Origin: JACTUC01 sp964477685
GTDB taxonomy: Archaea > Thermoproteota > Methanomethylicia > Methanomethylicales > Methanomethylicaceae
Direction: 5' to 3'
Length of the DNA: 26,220 nt
Assembly (NCBI GenBank): GCA_964477685.1
Contig: CAYZHK010000014.1
Coordinates: 1 to 26,220 of the forward strand
Each line of letters opens with the position of its first letter. Within the stretch, counting starts at the first letter, position 1. Below are positions 7,315-14,174 of the stretch, in pieces. Below the pieces are notes generated by a model. It worked only from the letters and a program-made list of their open reading frames with translations. It made no database searches and was not told the origin of the DNA. Made by a program: the position numbers and the translations under genes.

Positions 7315-7704
7315 TTGCCCATAGCATACCGCCCTGCTGAGGACGTGCGGCAGGACGTGGATGAACTCATCGCTTCGCTCTCGCTGGGTCACATTGATCC
7401 ATCCCGGCTACTCTGCTACAGGAGCACAGGCTCTAGGTCGCGCCGCGTTGTGGCCAGGTGTTACGCCCTCTCGAAAATATGGCAGGATGCCTTGGGGATA
7501 CCATCCTACTACATCATCGAGGTGATCTCCGAGCACTACGATCACCTCCCGGAGGAGGAGCGGATGAAGATCTTGATCCATGAGCTGATGCACATCCCCA
7601 GATGCTTCGGGGGCGGCCTCCGCCCACACGGGGGGTGCGTTACCCGACGGGCCGTAGAGGAGAACTATAGGCGCTACCTTTCCCGGAAAGAAGGGCGGGC
7701 GTGA
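7315..7704 (+). CDS. Small putative zinc metallopeptidase with HELMH motif
   Basis: A 129-residue protein. ILIHELMHIPRCFGGGLRPHGG (about residues 85-106, cited in two parts: HELMH and GGLRPH) gives an HExxH zinc site with a third histidine 12 residues further on. This is the pattern of the archaeal/phage 'putative metallopeptidase' family. It is preceded by YALSKIWQDALG and YIIEVISEHYDHLPEEERMK. The start is TTG 7315, the first start in frame; GTG 7345 is possible but would cut conserved sequence. There is no signal peptide, so it acts in the cytoplasm. The substrate is unknown. It lies 40 bp after SSB on the same strand and converges on the GTPase gene, with 10 bp between the two stops. Confidence 0.75.
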   Translation: MPIAYRPAEDVRQDVDELIASLSLGHIDPSRLLCYRSTGSRSRRVVARCYALSKIWQDALGIPSYYIIEVISEHYDHLPEEERMKILIHELMHIPRCFGGGLRPHGGCVTRRAVEENYRRYLSRKEGRA

Positions 7705-7714
7705 TCCAGCACGC

Positions 7715-9325
7715 TCAGGCTGGCGGCTTCGAAAAGGTCTTGGTCACGAAACCGATGCCCCTTGCCCTCCCCTCCCTGAAGAGGAACTGGTCGCCCTCTC
7801 GGATGTAGACTGGACTGAAGGCTGTCTCTATCCTCACCTGGGCCTTATCCCCGGTCCTCAGAGCATCCTTTGACGCCCAGGCTATCCTGCAGGCTTCCTT
7901 GATGGAATGGATGTGGAATATTGCCTCATAGCCCACTCTTATGGTGGTGGGGTGGTGAAGGATGAAGACCTCCGCCTCGAAGGCCCTAACCGGCTCCACA
8001 GGAAGACCCTCGCCAATGAGGGCCATCCCCTTCTCCACATCGTCGAAGGCGAGGTCGCTGAGAGCAAAGGTTACGCTCCTGCCAGTCTGAGCCTTGTCTA
8101 TGTAGAGTCCCCGCTTGGCGTGGATGCTCTTCACCCTCGTCAGTTTGAAAGTGCCATCCCCGAAGGGGCCGATCCTCACGTGACTGTTGACCGAAATACT
8201 CCCCTGAAGCACAAGGCCGGCCACAACCAAGCCGACACCCGGAACGTTGAACTTGTCGTCCACGTACGCCAGGAAAGGCTTTGATGCCTCGCTCTCCCAC
8301 TTGAGCCTCGGCGGCAATAGGTTCAGGAACCTCCGAAGCAGGTAGAGTCCCTCCCCCGTCCTGTTGGAAAGGATGAAGATGGGCGCGACCCTGCCGCTCC
8401 CCATGTTCCTGGCTGAGATGGCAACGTCGTCCATGTCCTTTATAGGGATGGGAATCTTGTTCACCCCGGGCGACTTGAGGAGGGTCATCAGGTCCCCGTA
8501 AATACTTCCCATGACCCCCTTGGGGGCCAAGTCCGCCTTTGTGACAATTATGAATATGGGGATCTTGAAGCTCAAAGCTATGCCCAGGTGCTCCTTGGTC
8601 ATGGTGGAAACCCCAGCGTTGCCCGCCACAACCAGCATGATATAGTCTGGACTGTAGGAGAGGAGGCCTCTTACTGCTGTCCTCAGGTACCTCTCATGCC
8701 CGCCGACGTCGACGAAGGAGACGAGCTTGCAGCTGTTCAGATACACCTGGGCCTCGTCCAATGGGGATGGCAGTAGATAGTTGACCACATCGCCCTCTTC
8801 GTCAAAGCCCATCACCCGCTCGGCCACCGAGGAGGTTCTCCGCATCACCACCTCGTGCTTGTATCGGGCTATCTTCCCCATCATCAGCCCGTCACCGTCA
8901 TCGGCCTCGCCGGTGACCAAGACGCCCACAGCAGTGGTCTTGCCATGGTCCGCCTGCCCGGCGGTGACTACGGAGATCTGGATGGGGAGCTGATCCCTGC
9001 ACCTCCTCAGGAGGAGTTCGATTATCTTGCCATCCTTCCCCTTGGCCTCCCTAACCTTGCTGATCCTCGCTCCCGCCAGGTCCGCTGCCTTCCTCAGGTT
9101 CTGCATCGAAGCGTCAGCTTCCTCGTCGCTGATGCCGACGGGCTCGCCCGAATCGCTCACCCCCAGTATGTACAGTGCCTCCCCGCCCTTCTCCGCGAGG
9201 CGGTACCGTATCTGCGAGGCCAGCTCCTCGAGCCGGTCCCTGCTGGGCTGGATCAGCTTCAGCTTGTACTCTATGTTGCCGTCCTCCCTCTCCTTAGGGA
9301 GGTTGGGGAAGAGCTCTTTGGTCAT
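7715..9325 (-). CDS. GTPBP1-like translational GTPase
   Basis: A 536-residue protein. A 115-residue N-terminal domain (with EALYILGVSDSGEPVGISDEE) precedes a G domain. G1 is GQADHGKTT (about residues 123-131), G3 is DVGGHER (about 206) and G4 is TKAD (about 257). EF-Tu-like beta-barrel domains II and III follow from about residue 345 (FLAYVDDKFNVPGVGLVVAG to the end). Length and layout match the archaeal GTPBP1/GTPBP2-type family, related to eEF1A and linked in eukaryotes to ribosome rescue and mRNA decay. The archaeal role is not established. ATG 9325 is the natural start. The upstream DNA contains a strong hairpin and a candidate TATA box, which would give a leader of roughly 90 nt. Confidence 0.87.
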   Translation of the reverse strand: MTKELFPNLPKEREDGNIEYKLKLIQPSRDRLEELASQIRYRLAEKGGEALYILGVSDSGEPVGISDEEADASMQNLRKAADLAGARISKVREAKGKDGKIIELLLRRCRDQLPIQISVVTAGQADHGKTTAVGVLVTGEADDGDGLMMGKIARYKHEVVMRRTSSVAERVMGFDEEGDVVNYLLPSPLDEAQVYLNSCKLVSFVDVGGHERYLRTAVRGLLSYSPDYIMLVVAGNAGVSTMTKEHLGIALSFKIPIFIIVTKADLAPKGVMGSIYGDLMTLLKSPGVNKIPIPIKDMDDVAISARNMGSGRVAPIFILSNRTGEGLYLLRRFLNLLPPRLKWESEASKPFLAYVDDKFNVPGVGLVVAGLVLQGSISVNSHVRIGPFGDGTFKLTRVKSIHAKRGLYIDKAQTGRSVTFALSDLAFDDVEKGMALIGEGLPVEPVRAFEAEVFILHHPTTIRVGYEAIFHIHSIKEACRIAWASKDALRTGDKAQVRIETAFSPVYIREGDQFLFREGRARGIGFVTKTFSKPPA

Positions 9326-9392
9326 CTTGGCTTCGAGATACTATCGCTGCGCTTCCGTGATAACCTTTGCTGCGCCTTTTTTTTCCCAAAGT

Positions 9393-9434
9393 GGGGAACC
9401 CCGCCTCTCTCCGCCTGAGCAGGCGACTGAGAGA
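9393..9434. other. Tandem hairpins in the GTPase / lysine-ORF intergenic region
   Basis: TCTCTC (9406-9411) and CGCCT (9412-9416) pair with AGGCG (9421-9425) and GAGAGA (9429-9434). This makes an 11-bp stem with a GAGC loop and a 3-nt ACT bulge. Next to it, GGGG (9393-9396) can pair with CCCC (9399-9402). On the minus strand a TATA-like GGATATTTTAG (9437-9447) lies just upstream, so the stem would sit at the start of the GTPase leader. It could be an mRNA leader structure, an operator or a small RNA. Confidence 0.45.
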
Positions 9435-9463
9435 CACTAAAATATCCCTACAATTATAGAAAC

Positions 9464-9480
9464 GATTATTAATTAAAAAA
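9464..9480 (+). promoter_or_regulatory. TATA-like region for the lysine-rich small ORF
   Basis: 'gattattaattaaaaaa' lies 28-44 bp before ATG 9508. A start near 9497-9505 would make the small ORF leaderless or nearly so. A 'ggggaa' at about 9493 could instead act as a ribosome-binding site at 10-nt spacing. Confidence 0.35.
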
Positions 9481-9507
9481 GTAAGTACCATCGGGGAATT
9501 AAAAAAA

Positions 9508-9573
9508 ATGGCAGCCGCGAAGAAAAAGGAATACAAGAAGAAGGAAGTAAAGGCTAAGAAGAAGAAGAAATAA
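9508..9573 (+). CDS. 21-residue lysine-rich microprotein (hypothetical)
   Basis: ATG 9508 opens a 21-codon frame ending with TAA at 9571-9573. It begins MAAAKKKEYKKKEVK and ends in five consecutive lysines; 12 of 21 residues are lysine. It has a plausible TATA region at the right distance, and its stop abuts the convergent primase-like gene (stop at 9574). Short very basic peptides occur among archaeal ribosomal and chromatin proteins, but I recognise no specific family. AAG is the commoner lysine codon (8 of 12), as in the neighbouring genes, which slightly favours real coding over a random A-run. Confidence 0.5.
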   Translation: MAAAKKKEYKKKEVKAKKKKK

Positions 9574-10398
9574 TCAGAGCAAGAATTGGGGAATGAATGG
9601 CGCACTGCGCCAAAAATTGACCTTTTTTATTTCATCCACCGCCACTGGGTAGCATACCCTGCTCACCAGCCCATTGAGTGAATAGGGAACTCTGGCCAGT
9701 CTTGCCTCCCCCTCAGTGACCCAGGGGTCTATGGCGAAGCCCTCTCCCTTGATCTCCTTTGCGAAGCGCCTTCTCTCTTCGAAGCTCATCATCTCGGCCT
9801 CTTTCTGGAGGATATAAACATGGAAACCCCGCCCAGAGTAGACCACCTCAAGCTCCCTCCAGCCCCCCTCTCCGAGCCGCTGGCACAGCTGCTCCGCCTG
9901 CTCTTTCGCCTTACTGAAGCAGATATAGCAGAACTTGAACATTGACGAGCCCTTGACTCGGTCATCGAGTGTGCCGCAGTTCGGGCACTCAATGTTCTCA
10001 GGATCGATATCAAACATCAGTTCCTGACCCAGGATCTTATCGCAGGAGAGACACCCCTTCCCCCTCCGTTCGCAGTCGGCGCACGCTTTGGGATCCTTGT
10101 ATATATTCCTGTCGTAGTAGAGGTCCTCGGGCAGGTAATCGAGCACCATCTCCCTGAGTTCGGCGTAGTTCTCCACATCGAAGTAGACGAGCCTACCCAC
10201 TATGTCCCTGTATTCCTTTCGGAAATAGCGGGTCTCGTTCCCCACATCTATGTGGAAAATGGGTTTCCTGAGACCTTCGGTGCGTGTGCTGAACCAATCC
10301 TCAATCAGCTTGAAATCCAGCGAGGAGTAGTACCTTCTCCTCTCGTCCAGCTTCGCCGGTCTGTGGTTTACAGGATAGCAGTGGCAGAGCCGCGCCAT
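9574..10398 (-). CDS. Primase small-subunit homologue (archaeo-eukaryotic primase, PriS-like)
   Basis: About 274 residues. AEP motif I is in ELMFDIDPEN (DxD metal ligands). Motif II is VVYSGRGFHVYI (S-x-H; canonical PriS has SGRRGFH). Motif III includes FAIDPWVTEGEARLARVP, then YSLNGLVSRVCYPV. Two cysteine groups, ADCERRGKGCLSC before motif I and CPNCG...CYIC after it, suggest zinc binding. It begins with DERRRYYSS, like PriS. PriS makes RNA/DNA primers with PriL. This copy is shorter than typical PriS (about 330-360), so it may be a divergent PriS or a paralogue. ATG 10398 has an AGGTG ribosome-binding site overlapping the upstream stop; GTG 10407 is the alternative. It is co-transcribed with deoxyhypusine synthase. 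Confidence 0.78.
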   Translation of the reverse strand: MARLCHCYPVNHRPAKLDERRRYYSSLDFKLIEDWFSTRTEGLRKPIFHIDVGNETRYFRKEYRDIVGRLVYFDVENYAELREMVLDYLPEDLYYDRNIYKDPKACADCERRGKGCLSCDKILGQELMFDIDPENIECPNCGTLDDRVKGSSMFKFCYICFSKAKEQAEQLCQRLGEGGWRELEVVYSGRGFHVYILQKEAEMMSFEERRRFAKEIKGEGFAIDPWVTEGEARLARVPYSLNGLVSRVCYPVAVDEIKKVNFWRSAPFIPQFLL

Positions 10399-10407
10399 GA
10401 GGAGCAC

Positions 10408-11385
10408 CTACACACCCAGCGATCCAAGTAGCAGCGGGAGGTTGATCGTTACATCGCCGAAAACTGTAACCTGCTTCGCAGCCGGTCTCAGCTTCCCCCA
10501 GGATATGGCCTCCCGCGGGAGCGCCCCCGAGAGGCTACCGTCGTACTCCTGTGCAGTGGTGAGGTAGATGCAGTAGTCCAGACCCTCCCTGAACTGGTTC
10601 CACCAGATCACATGGTGTTTACTAATGCCTCCCCCGATGATCACTGCGCCAGTCTTCTTGGAATCCATAACCGTGTTGAGTATCGCACTCATGTCCTTGA
10701 ACATATCCAGCTTGAACTTGTTTGTTTGGGCATAGAAGAAGAGGTTCGTTCCGAAGGAACCATCAATGATGCCGGGGATATAAATGGGGACATTCCTCTC
10801 ATAGGCAGCCCGGAGAATCGAGTTTTTGTCGCTAATTCGTGAGCCAAATTCCCTGGCCAACTCGCTGGGTGAGATGCTGTCCCTGCCCTCGAGTATCTCT
10901 GGCAGGGCTGACCGCATGACCTTCTCCACAAGCGGCCCGTAGTCCTCCAGCGGTATCAGTACATTGCCCAGCCTGTGGATCTTGAGGTCGTTAAGCATGA
11001 CGTCATCGCACTCGAACTCGCCGCAGGAATACCTTGCGCCATGGGCTCTCGCCAAATCGTGGTCCAGCGTGCCGCACGTGGTTATTATGACATCGACCAT
11101 GCCATCCTTGACCATCTGGGCCAAGACACCCCTTAGCCCTGTGGAGACGAGGTTGCCTGTGAAGGAGAGGAAGACCGTCGCCTTGCCTTTCCTCATCTCC
11201 TTGAGGATCTGGGAGGCCTGAAAAAGCTTTGGTGCCATGAAGCCTCCCATAGACCCGTAGCCACTGACCAGCTGGAGTGCCGTCATATCCCTGCTGACAG
11301 TCAGGTCAACAACCTTTGATGCTATGAGCTTCTCCCTAAGCTTCTTTTTTTCTGCCCCCGTCAGTTTCATCCGGTATTCCGCCAT
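10408..11385 (-). CDS. dys: Deoxyhypusine synthase
   Basis: A 325-residue protein. VIIGGGISKHHVIWWNQF (about residues 252-269) holds the catalytic lysine (family: GGGxxKHH) that forms the enzyme-imine intermediate. FLSFTGNLVSTGLRG and TTCGTLDHDLARAHG match the NAD and spermidine sites, PIYIPGIIDGSFG the central strand, and LTTAQEYDGSLSGA the C-terminal signature. It transfers the aminobutyl group of spermidine to a lysine of translation factor aIF5A, an archaeal and eukaryotic trait. ATG 11385 fits a leaderless transcript from the TATA box at 11409-11418; a TTG three bases upstream is unlikely. The primase-like gene follows directly after its stop. Confidence 0.93.
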   Translation of the reverse strand: MAEYRMKLTGAEKKKLREKLIASKVVDLTVSRDMTALQLVSGYGSMGGFMAPKLFQASQILKEMRKGKATVFLSFTGNLVSTGLRGVLAQMVKDGMVDVIITTCGTLDHDLARAHGARYSCGEFECDDVMLNDLKIHRLGNVLIPLEDYGPLVEKVMRSALPEILEGRDSISPSELAREFGSRISDKNSILRAAYERNVPIYIPGIIDGSFGTNLFFYAQTNKFKLDMFKDMSAILNTVMDSKKTGAVIIGGGISKHHVIWWNQFREGLDYCIYLTTAQEYDGSLSGALPREAISWGKLRPAAKQVTVFGDVTINLPLLLGSLGV

Positions 11386-11408
11386 CAAAACAAGATTAAT
11401 AAACGAGG

Positions 11409-11418
11409 CTTATATAGT
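11409..11418. promoter_or_regulatory. Near-palindromic TATA box between divergent genes
   Basis: 'cttatatag' reads CTATATAAG on the other strand. Its centre is about 28 bp from ATG 11385 (minus) and about 22 bp from GTG 11435 (plus). One TATA element could therefore serve both deoxyhypusine synthase and the GNAT gene as leaderless transcripts. Confidence 0.5.
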
Positions 11419-11434
11419 TCTGAGTGTGCTCCCC

Positions 11435-11707
11435 GTGGATTACACTGTGAAGGACAACGTGCTGATAATCAAGATCGACGAAAAGGCATCGGCGAGTGTG
11501 ATGTTCCACGCCGAGGGGAAGAAGATGTACCTCGACTCCACCTACACCCCCCATGCCCACAGGGGGAAGGGGATAGGCGGGCAGCTCATGCTGGCTGCCT
11601 TGGACTATGCCAAGAAGATGGGCTTAATGGTAGTGCCGGTCTGCAGCTTCTCGGTTGAGTACTTCAAGAGGCATAGCGAATATGCCGGCATGCTGTGGAA
11701 GGAATGA
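11435..11707 (+). CDS. YjdJ-type small GNAT acetyltransferase
   Basis: About 90 residues, the usual size of the minimal GNAT family related to YjdJ. LDSTYTPHAHRGKGIGGQL (about residues 37-55) is the acetyl-CoA pyrophosphate loop (R/Q-x-x-G-x-G/A). LMVVPVCSFSVEYFKRHSEY holds the conserved Pro-Val-Cys and (K/R)H.EY tail of this family. It presumably acetylates a small molecule or protein; the substrate is unknown. The true start is taken as GTG 11435 (or GTG 11426), because the frame further upstream runs through the deoxyhypusine synthase start and the TATA box. Its stop overlaps the next gene's ATG (ATGA). Confidence 0.82.
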   Translation: MDYTVKDNVLIIKIDEKASASVMFHAEGKKMYLDSTYTPHAHRGKGIGGQLMLAALDYAKKMGLMVVPVCSFSVEYFKRHSEYAGMLWKE

Positions 11708-12312
11708 TGCGGAAAATGGATACAACCCGCCTGAGACTCTTCCTGAAGGCCAATGGCGCCTACCTTCTGGTGGCTTCCTGCTTCCTCCTCCTGGGGATTC
11801 TCTTCGGAATAATAACGCCCAAGGGCACAGAGCCGGTGGCCAACGACCCCATTTCTGGAGTTTTGGAGCAGTGGGTTCAATTTTATGTTCCCTACAACCC
11901 CCTGACCATCCTGTTTCTCTTTGCAAAGAACACCCTCACCGCCGGGATGTCCTTCTTCCTAGCGCCCATTATAGTAATTCCGCCCGGCGTCCTCCTCCTC
12001 AATGGCTACGTTGTGGGCTTCTTCGGCAGCGCTATCGCCGAGCAGCAGTCGCTCCCCCTCGCCTTCCTGGCCCTGGCGCCCCACGGCATCTTTGAGATGC
12101 CCGCCCTCGTCTTCGCAGCGGCCGGAGGCCTCCGCTTCGGGATCGCCCTCTACCGGAAGGTCGCCCACTCGTTGAAGAATATCGAGTACCCCATCCGCAG
12201 CGAGTTCATGGGTGCCCTCCAGCTCTTCTTCATATCCATGGCCCTGCTGCTGTTGGCCGCCGTCATGGAAACCTATGTCACGCCATACGTCTTGGGCTAT
12301 GTGCCCAGCTGA
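11704..12312 (+). CDS. SpoIIM / DUF95-family integral membrane protein
   Basis: About 202 residues with four to five hydrophobic segments: residues 15-35, 75-105, 110-145 and 170-200. The diagnostic ALAPHGIFEMPALVFAAAGGL (quoted core PHGIFEMPAL) is the conserved signature of the stage II sporulation protein M family. The family is widespread in archaea that do not sporulate, and its function there is unknown; membrane remodelling and transport have been suggested. Two adjacent ATGs (11704, 11707) follow a GGAAGG ribosome-binding site. The first overlaps the GNAT stop, so the two genes are coupled. Confidence 0.85.
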   Translation: MMRKMDTTRLRLFLKANGAYLLVASCFLLLGILFGIITPKGTEPVANDPISGVLEQWVQFYVPYNPLTILFLFAKNTLTAGMSFFLAPIIVIPPGVLLLNGYVVGFFGSAIAEQQSLPLAFLALAPHGIFEMPALVFAAAGGLRFGIALYRKVAHSLKNIEYPIRSEFMGALQLFFISMALLLLAAVMETYVTPYVLGYVPS

Positions 12313-12409
12313 TCTGATCGCCTTCTAGCCCCTCCAACAGCGCCTTCCGGCCAAAAAGACGCCTGTGGTCCTGTTCCAGCACATCATGCCGAACTTTTTA
12401 CCACGGGCA
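12313..12409. other. Short convergent intergenic region
   Basis: 97 bp between the SpoIIM-like and TrmO stops. A T5 run on the plus strand (about 12395) and one on the minus strand (A5 at about 12354) could help end the two transcripts. No hairpin or gene is seen. Confidence 0.3.
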
Positions 12410-12916
12410 TCAGCTGGGCTTCCCAGGACTCTTCGCAAACCTACCGTCGTCCCTCGTCACCAGCATCTTGTGAATATTTCTCTTGTACCAGCCGATCTCC
12501 ACGCGATCTCCCGGATCAAACTGCGGAACATATGGCTTAATGTCGAGGAGGGGAGTACTATCAACAATGTCGATATCTTGGATGCGGAGCACATTGCCCT
12601 CGATCCCCAATAGGCGGACAGCGGAGATACCTATGGAGTTAGGTCTACCCGGGCTACGTATGGCAAAGACTCCATGGGAACTATCGTCCATGAAGGGCTT
12701 TTCCACAAGTTCTCGCTTCCGGACGAGATGGAAGTGGTAGATGAGTATTATATGCGAAAACCCGCCGAGGTCTTTCAGCCCTTCCACAAACTCCTGGAGG
12801 ATCTCCACTGTGCCCTGAATGCCCCTACCACCCGGGGGCTGTATCGGTGTCCCCTTGGGCTCCCTGAAGGGGGTCCGGATTACACCTATCGATCTGTATT
12901 CTATTATCGAACCCAT
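12410..12916 (-). CDS. trmO: TrmO-type tRNA N6-methyltransferase (UPF0066/YaeB family)
   Basis: A 168-residue protein. IGVIRTPFREPKGTPIQP opens the beta-barrel domain. LGGFSHIILIYHFH and GVFAIRSPGRPNSIGIS (about residues 91-107) are the family signature binding S-adenosylmethionine, followed by VLRIQDIDIVDSTPLLDIKPYVP. TrmO methylates N6-threonylcarbamoyladenosine-37 of tRNAs to m6t6A. The C-terminus is shorter than in E. coli TrmO, as in other archaeal versions. ATG 12916 starts just before the conserved first strand. Candidate minus-strand TATA elements (CCTTTTTTACG at about 12966-12976) precede it. Confidence 0.9.
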   Translation of the reverse strand: MGSIIEYRSIGVIRTPFREPKGTPIQPPGGRGIQGTVEILQEFVEGLKDLGGFSHIILIYHFHLVRKRELVEKPFMDDSSHGVFAIRSPGRPNSIGISAVRLLGIEGNVLRIQDIDIVDSTPLLDIKPYVPQFDPGDRVEIGWYKRNIHKMLVTRDDGRFAKSPGKPS

Positions 12917-13105
12917 TGATGGCTAAACCCCTTGCAATAGATACACCCTCAATACAACCAATCGTAAAAAAGGTTTCCAACCTGCCGCTGTCTCATTGTG
13001 GAGCGTTCGGGCCCTGACGAATTCTTCAGCAACCCCCAAAGCGAGATCACCTCAGAACCCATCAACGCGAATCTAGAATACCAGAACAGGCTGTGATCCG
13101 AGTAG

Positions 13106-13114
13106 CTTTATATC
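13106..13114 (+). promoter_or_regulatory. TATA box of the ModE-like regulator gene
   Basis: 'ctttatatc' is centred about 27 bp from ATG 13137, giving a leaderless transcript. The other 180 bp between TrmO and this box show no gene or clear repeat. Confidence 0.5.
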
Positions 13115-13136
13115 CCTTTTATCGGAATAGCAGTCT

Positions 13137-13703
13137 ATGATGTCTTCCGAAAGGGATCACACCTGCTCTGCCAAGATCTGGATAGAATATCAGGGAAAGC
13201 CATTGATCGGTCCAGGCACGGCGATGATCCTGCAGGGCATAGCCGATGAGAAATCTATTTCAAAAACAGCAAAAAAGCTGGGCATGTCCTACTGCTATGT
13301 TTGGGACCACCTACAGACAATAGAGCAGACGCTGGGAAAGCCCATCGTCACGACCCATAAGGGTGGCAGTACTGGCGGAGGGGGCGCAATCCTGAATGAG
13401 CTGGGTCTAAGCCTGCTGGCAGAGTATCTCAGGGTTCGGAAACAGCTGGATGCTGCGTTATTCTCAGCCTCCCCTGAAGCAGCAGAGGAGAAGGACGAAC
13501 CAATCCTCCTCAAGGGCAAGATCCTCTCGGTAGAGAAGGGGATAGCCGCTTGGAAGCTATCTATCCAAATGGGGCAAAGATCAGTCATAACGCTGAAGGT
13601 GAAAAAGGAGGCAATGGAAGGCCATGGAATCGGGGGAGGTGACGAGGTCGAAGCCAGGATCAAGGCTCAGAAAATCCAGGTTGAGAAGTCTACCCGCGCC
13701 TGA
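13137..13703 (+). CDS. ModE-like transcriptional regulator with HTH and TOBE/MOP-type domain
   Basis: A 188-residue protein. Residues 10-100 match the ModE N-terminal winged helix: PLIGPGTAMILQGIADEKSI, SKTAKKLGMSYCYVWDHLQT, then the wing KGGSTGGGGAILNELGL. Residues 122-185 (KGKILSVEKGIAAWKLSIQM, SVITLKVKKEAM) resemble a single TOBE/MOP-like barrel that binds molybdate or tungstate. ModE proteins sense these oxyanions and control their uptake and cofactor genes. Here it lies near two tungsten-type aldehyde oxidoreductases and a MoaD-like gene, which fits a tungstate sensor. ATG 13137 (leaderless) is followed by ATG 13140. The 3' end overlaps the convergent thiamine-binding gene by 14 bp. Confidence 0.87.
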   Translation: MMSSERDHTCSAKIWIEYQGKPLIGPGTAMILQGIADEKSISKTAKKLGMSYCYVWDHLQTIEQTLGKPIVTTHKGGSTGGGGAILNELGLSLLAEYLRVRKQLDAALFSASPEAAEEKDEPILLKGKILSVEKGIAAWKLSIQMGQRSVITLKVKKEAMEGHGIGGGDEVEARIKAQKIQVEKSTRA

Positions 13704-14010
13704 CTTCCAATGCCCTTACCTTGTCAAGCATCCTCCTCTTCTTGTCTCTCCTATCGTCGACCTTGATGTTGGTGCTCACCCTCATAGCGCCTTCCTCAAA
13801 GAGGGCCTCATGCGCCTTGACCACAACATCCATGGCCTCCCTCATGTCCCTCGCCTCGAATATTGTACCCATGGGCGTGACGGTGAACGGCAGGCCCGAT
13901 CCCTTCACCGCCCTGCAAGCCTTCGAGACTGCCCCGCTGAGACTGGTGCTCCCTGTTCCGAGGGGGACGGTGCTAAACTCGACAATAACGCTCAATTTCC
14001 TTTTCTGCAT
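13690..14010 (-). CDS. MTH1187-family thiamine-binding protein
   Basis: A 106-residue protein. VIVEFSTVPLGTGSTSLSG, LPFTVTPMGTIFEA and VVVKAHEALFEEGAMRVST reproduce the ferredoxin-like MTH1187/YkoF-type (DUF77) family in order. Members bind thiamine or its pyrimidine and are often beside vitamin transport genes. A strong ribosome-binding site (GGAGGA, 8 nt spacing) precedes ATG 14010. The gene is divergent from an ECF-type S-component gene, with which it shares a CTGATAGG motif in the intergenic region. Role in thiamine or HMP uptake or carriage is inferred from family and neighbour. Confidence 0.88.
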   Translation of the reverse strand: MQKRKLSVIVEFSTVPLGTGSTSLSGAVSKACRAVKGSGLPFTVTPMGTIFEARDMREAMDVVVKAHEALFEEGAMRVSTNIKVDDRRDKKRRMLDKVRALEVRRG

Positions 14011-14048
14011 CTGCGTTTCCTCCGCCGCACTACTGTGAGAATCTAGCC

Positions 14049-14056
14049 CTGATAGG
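14049..14056. promoter_or_regulatory. CTGATAGG motif, proximal to the thiamine-binding gene
   Basis: The 8-bp string CTGATAGG occurs here, about 40 bp upstream of ATG 14010, and again at 14166-14173 directly before the divergent ECF gene. It may be a half-site for a regulator common to both genes. Confidence 0.35.
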
Positions 14057-14130
14057 CAGATATGCTTGACTGCTAATTATTCTCGCACCCTGAAAAGGGC
14101 AAAATGTCATACTCGTAAATGGGTAGATAC

Positions 14131-14140
14131 TCTTAAATAG
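14131..14140 (+). promoter_or_regulatory. TATA box of the ECF S-component gene
   Basis: 'tcttaaatag' is centred about 39 bp upstream of ATG 14175, so transcription would begin near 14160, inside the palindrome at 14155-14174. Confidence 0.45.
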
Positions 14141-14154
14141 AAAAATCTCCACTC

Positions 14155-14174
14155 CCCTATCGAAGCTGATAGGG
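14155..14174. promoter_or_regulatory. Palindromic candidate operator at the ECF gene start
   Basis: CCCTATC (14155-14161) and GATAGGG (14168-14174) form a perfect 7-bp inverted repeat around GAAGCT. It ends at the base before ATG 14175 and spans the predicted transcription start. This is the position expected for a repressor, or for a hairpin that hides the start codon. Confidence 0.5.

Noticed and set aside
9350..9434. C/D-box guide RNA in the GTPase upstream region
   Set aside because: CTGA strings occur twice, but no proper C or C' box (RTGATGA) with correct spacing is present.
14011..14160. TPP riboswitch upstream of the thiamine-binding or ECF gene
   Set aside because: No CUGAGA/ACC core or two-arm layout could be found, and the ECF gene has too short a predicted leader; the palindrome fits an operator better.
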